From the NCBI GenBank assembly GCA_003665825.1, contig QPFY01000005.1, forward strand, positions 806,001 to 870,000: a DNA stretch of 64,000 nt, given 5' to 3'. This DNA comes from Microbotryum silenes-acaulis. Its lineage: Eukaryota; Basidiomycota; Microbotryomycetes; Microbotryales; Microbotryaceae. The notes under the pieces were generated by a model, which worked only from the letters and a program-made list of their open reading frames with translations, made no database searches and was not told where the DNA came from. Shown here piece by piece: positions 61,680 to 64,000 of this stretch; the first letter of the stretch is position 1; the number at the start of each line of letters is the position of its first letter. The position numbers were made by a program, and so were the translations under genes.

Positions 61680-63440
61680 TCAAACGGTGTAATTCGCAGG
61701 TGAAGAAAGACTACTAAAAGGACTAAGGTCAAGAGACGCTGCGGCGCCGCGCGCGAGGGCAAGCGTGAGGCCGCTGAGGTTGGCTTGAGGTCGTCGTGAG
61801 GCGTAGGCGGAGCGACGCCTTACAGGAAGATCATTGACTGCCTTTCCAAACCATCCGTGAACCTGTCCAAACAAAGCTAGTAGCACATCACCAAGTGTTC
61901 TCGCATAGTAGAATGACTGACCGGGAAGCGGCGGAGGAGCTCCAGTCCCCTCTCGCAAATCGAGGGGAGGGGGGTCAGAATTTGCTTCCAACTCCGTGTC
62001 ACACCGCAAGCGAGCATGAATAACAACGTCTGACATGTATGCGCGTTGGTCAGCATACAAGTTGTCCTGTAGTGGCTTGAGTGGGCTCCAGCTCCAGTCT
62101 AATTCAGACTGAAACGCAACCGCCGCGACCAACGTTTCCATCGTTCGACAAACAAAGACGCCGCAAGCGTTGCCATCGGGCTGTCGCGTAAACTCTGTCC
62201 TAGGCATCAAGTCTCCCTTCTTCGGTACTCGCGGTTTCACGATCACTCGCTCCCACTCTGCGTACGGGATTGTGGGACGGTCACTGCCTCCGGTGACGCG
62301 AGGGATGGGTCCTTCTGCCCGAGCCGTGAGGAAAGGAACGATGTTCTGCGATCATCAGCTCGGCGGATTATAGTCAGCCTATCAGGTAAGCGGGATCCAC
62401 ACAAGTCGCTTCTCCCTCTCACCTTCAAACAATTGGAATTTTTTTGTTCCGGCGATGGAATGTTCGGGTCGTCTACGCTTTCTTTAGATCGCCGCAGCGA
62501 GTCATAGAAGCGGAAGGTGTGGTCGGACAGACGGGCCTCAACAAGCACCCAATGACCGGGCACAATGTCAGGTGATCCGCCGGATGCTGATGGAAAGAGA
62601 TCGATGGAGCACCGTGAGATGTTTTTACTACGGCGAGACAACGTTCCTATTTGCAGGCTGTCCATTCGTGCTCCTGTTCCGGTTGGTTTCGCCAATGAAG
62701 GATAGGAGGAGGATCGGTGAGGAAGGATTTTGTCAGTTTTGCTTTCTAATCAGCAACTTCAACTAGCCATCAATGACTGCTTATGCTTGGAACCAGTATC
62801 GACATACTTCGGTGGCCATGTACAGAGGAAGCTTGAGAATTGGTATGGTGTCCTTGAGCGTCCATTCATCTGCTTTCCTTCGGTCGCCAAGAATCAGCGG
62901 CCATTGCCCGTAGTCGGCTTTCTCTTCCGCCGACCAGAGGCGGTTCGACGACATGATCGCTTGACGTTTGGCTTGCATTGTGTCATACTCCAGCTGTAGA
63001 TGGTTGGGTGCACAATTTTCGAGGAGGTTGACGACTTGGCGCAGTCGATCCATGGCTTCTTCGCCGCCATCGGAGGAGCTGGCTTCGGAGTCGTCGACGG
63101 CGGGGTCTGAGTCGGCGTTCGAGTCGACATCGTCGGAGCAGCCCTCAGGAGTCATTGATATTTGATTGGAGTGCGTCACTGAGGGAGATTGGTCAATGAT
63201 ATCGGGTTCTCGCTGGCCCAAGTCTTTCTTCTGGGTAGACGTAGTCGAGGACATCTGGGAGGTGCCACGTGGAGGTGGGCTGGTCATGTCGATTGGTCGG
63301 GTCCCAATGCGGGGTCGGCCACCCTTGTTCTGGAGCGTTGCATTCATCTGCTGACTGGACATGACGTATGAGTTTTGGAACCAAGGCGAGCATCGGTCGA
63401 TGGCAACGGATGGCAGGAACTGGCGTGGCGCGGTGAACAT
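61680..63440 (-). CDS. Ulp1/SENP-like (C48) cysteine protease within the inverted-repeat element
   Basis: This is a deSUMOylase-type peptidase carried by the mobile unit. The likely start is ATG 63440 (MFTAPRQFLPSVAIDRC). The N-terminal part has an AT-hook-like core in NKGGRPRIGTRP, an acidic/Ser-rich linker and a helical segment (EEAMDRLRQVVNLLENCAPN). After introns, the protease core reads VPGHWVLVEARLSDHTFRFY followed by DSL (catalytic His and Asp), then RTEFTRQPDGNACGVFVCRT (oxyanion Gln and catalytic Cys). The frame runs on to a stop at 61680-61682. Introns with reasonable borders lie at about 62752-62810, 62340-62430 and in the 62590-62690 interval, where the exon join is uncertain. All four key residues are present, so it may be active. 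About 500-560 residues. Confidence 0.7.
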
Positions 63441-63670
63441 GAGTCGAAAGTAGAAGTAGGCGCTTGGCGCGACGCGACGCGTCAAGCAGGCTACGTGCAC
63501 CCAGACAAAATTGAGCACTGAGGTCGCTGGCGGCGATGCGCGGCTGTGCAGTGGATGCAGGGCCTACTTTGCTTGGGCAGTGACACGCATTATCGGATCA
63601 CTTGACTCGTTGTAGTACCCAGTACAAGAAAGAGTGAATATTTCGATGCCTGGGGGTCTTCGTCGAGCCC

Positions 63671-63687
63671 GGGGGGGGTGGGGGGGA
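63671..63687. repeat. G-rich run at inner edge of right inverted repeat
   Basis: Two G runs, G8 and G7 separated by a T, lie at the inner border of the right inverted repeat. The corresponding left border has C-rich sequence (CACCCCCGG) but not the same run, so this marks where the two repeats diverge. Confidence 0.6.
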
Positions 63688-63984
63688 GTACGGGCACGAT
63701 TTTCAACTACATGAGATCCGGGTGAGAGTGCGTCTTACCAAGTGTGGACGTACTTGGTGGTCATGTAAAAGGGCTCGTCAAGTTTCAGTGTGATACATGG
63801 CATACTACATGAGATACAGCGGATTGCCCAGCTACACGGTGGTAGATGCACCATCCTTAATTGGTAAACGCACCTTTCTTCCGGAGCAAACGCACCAAAC
63901 TTGCGCGAAGAATGCACCATTTGTAAATGAACTTTGCACCTTTCTACCGGGGTAGATGCGTCAAGCTTCAACGGGGGTAAACGC
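63688..63984 (-). repeat. Right inverted terminal repeat
   Basis: This is the inverted counterpart of 61134-61430. Read on the minus strand it opens GCGTTTACCCCCGTTGAAGC and continues with the same motif series. Differences from the left copy include GAGCCC for GAACCC, TTTTACATGACC for TCCTACATGATC and ACACTTGG for ACCTTCAG. The inner end near 63688 abuts a G-rich run. Confidence 0.85.
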
Positions 63985-64000
63985 ACTCAATGGTTGTGGC

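Larger units (their letters stand above)
61134..63984. mobile_element. DNA-transposon-like unit with ~297-bp inverted repeats carrying a Ulp1-type protease
   Basis: The two ends of this 2,851-bp unit are inverted copies of one sequence about 297 bp long, with about a dozen or so differences seen by eye. Identity begins sharply at GCGTTTACCCCCGTTGAAGC on both outer sides. The interior holds one minus-strand spliced gene for a Ulp1-like cysteine protease and no transposase. A target-site duplication is not visible: the 10 bases outside the left end (TTACGCGGGC) and the right end (ACTCAATGGT) do not match, and the window stops 16 bases beyond the right end. A non-autonomous element with a captured or ancestral protease gene is the simplest reading; a segmental inverted duplication flanking a gene is the alternative. 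Confidence 0.7.

Overview
The window is nuclear DNA from a fungus. Nearly every gene is interrupted by several short GT-AG introns (mostly about 45-110 nt), intergenic spacers are compact, and the gene content is eukaryotic (V-ATPase, Arp2/3, beta-glucan synthase, RhoGAP, nucleoporin). The intron density and GC-rich, C/T-rich splice sites suggest a basidiomycete, probably in Pucciniomycotina (Microbotryomycetes-like). That placement is an inference from style, not from a database match.

Layout. 0-9 kb: an aldo/keto reductase (+), the mitochondrial succinyl-CoA ligase beta subunit (-), V-ATPase subunit F (+) and a RINT1/Tip20-type ER tether (+). 9-27 kb: 1,3-beta-glucan synthase (-), an F-box/LRR protein (+) and a large CHD/Mit1-like chromatin remodeller (-). 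27-36 kb: a disrupted 'oxidoreductase-like' gene (-), a RAD51D-like recombination paralogue (+), a GCNA-type SprT protease (-) and UDP-glucose pyrophosphorylase (-). 36-46 kb: a ChaC-like gamma-glutamylcyclotransferase (+), a small secreted Ser/Thr-rich protein (-) paired with a candidate 78-residue gene (+), an HNH-nuclease-family gene (-), and an FG-nucleoporin whose first exon encodes a transmembrane segment (+). 46-58 kb: a GFA/CENP-V-fold protein (+), a siderophore-type MFS transporter (+), Arp2/3 subunit 3 (+), a kynurenine-formamidase-like hydrolase (-) and a coiled-coil RhoGAP (+). 58-64 kb: a gene-poor stretch ending in a mobile element.

The most notable feature is the right end. A 2.85-kb unit (61134-63984) is bounded by long inverted repeats of about 297 bp. 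It carries a single spliced gene for a Ulp1/SENP-type cysteine protease with His, Asp, Gln and Cys all present, and no transposase is visible. The inverted repeats are built from an iterated GGTGC-type motif. A second, unrelated repeat family has two diverged copies in opposite orientation (52.5 kb and 58.7 kb).

Most genes are housekeeping functions with no operon logic, as expected in a fungus. FKS1 and UGP1 both serve cell-wall glucan synthesis (UGP1 makes the UDP-glucose that FKS1 polymerises), and the RhoGAP may act on the Rho GTPases that control FKS1, but they are far apart and their proximity is probably incidental. Exon boundaries were read by eye from splice consensus and reading phase. 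Terminal coordinates are firmer than internal ones.
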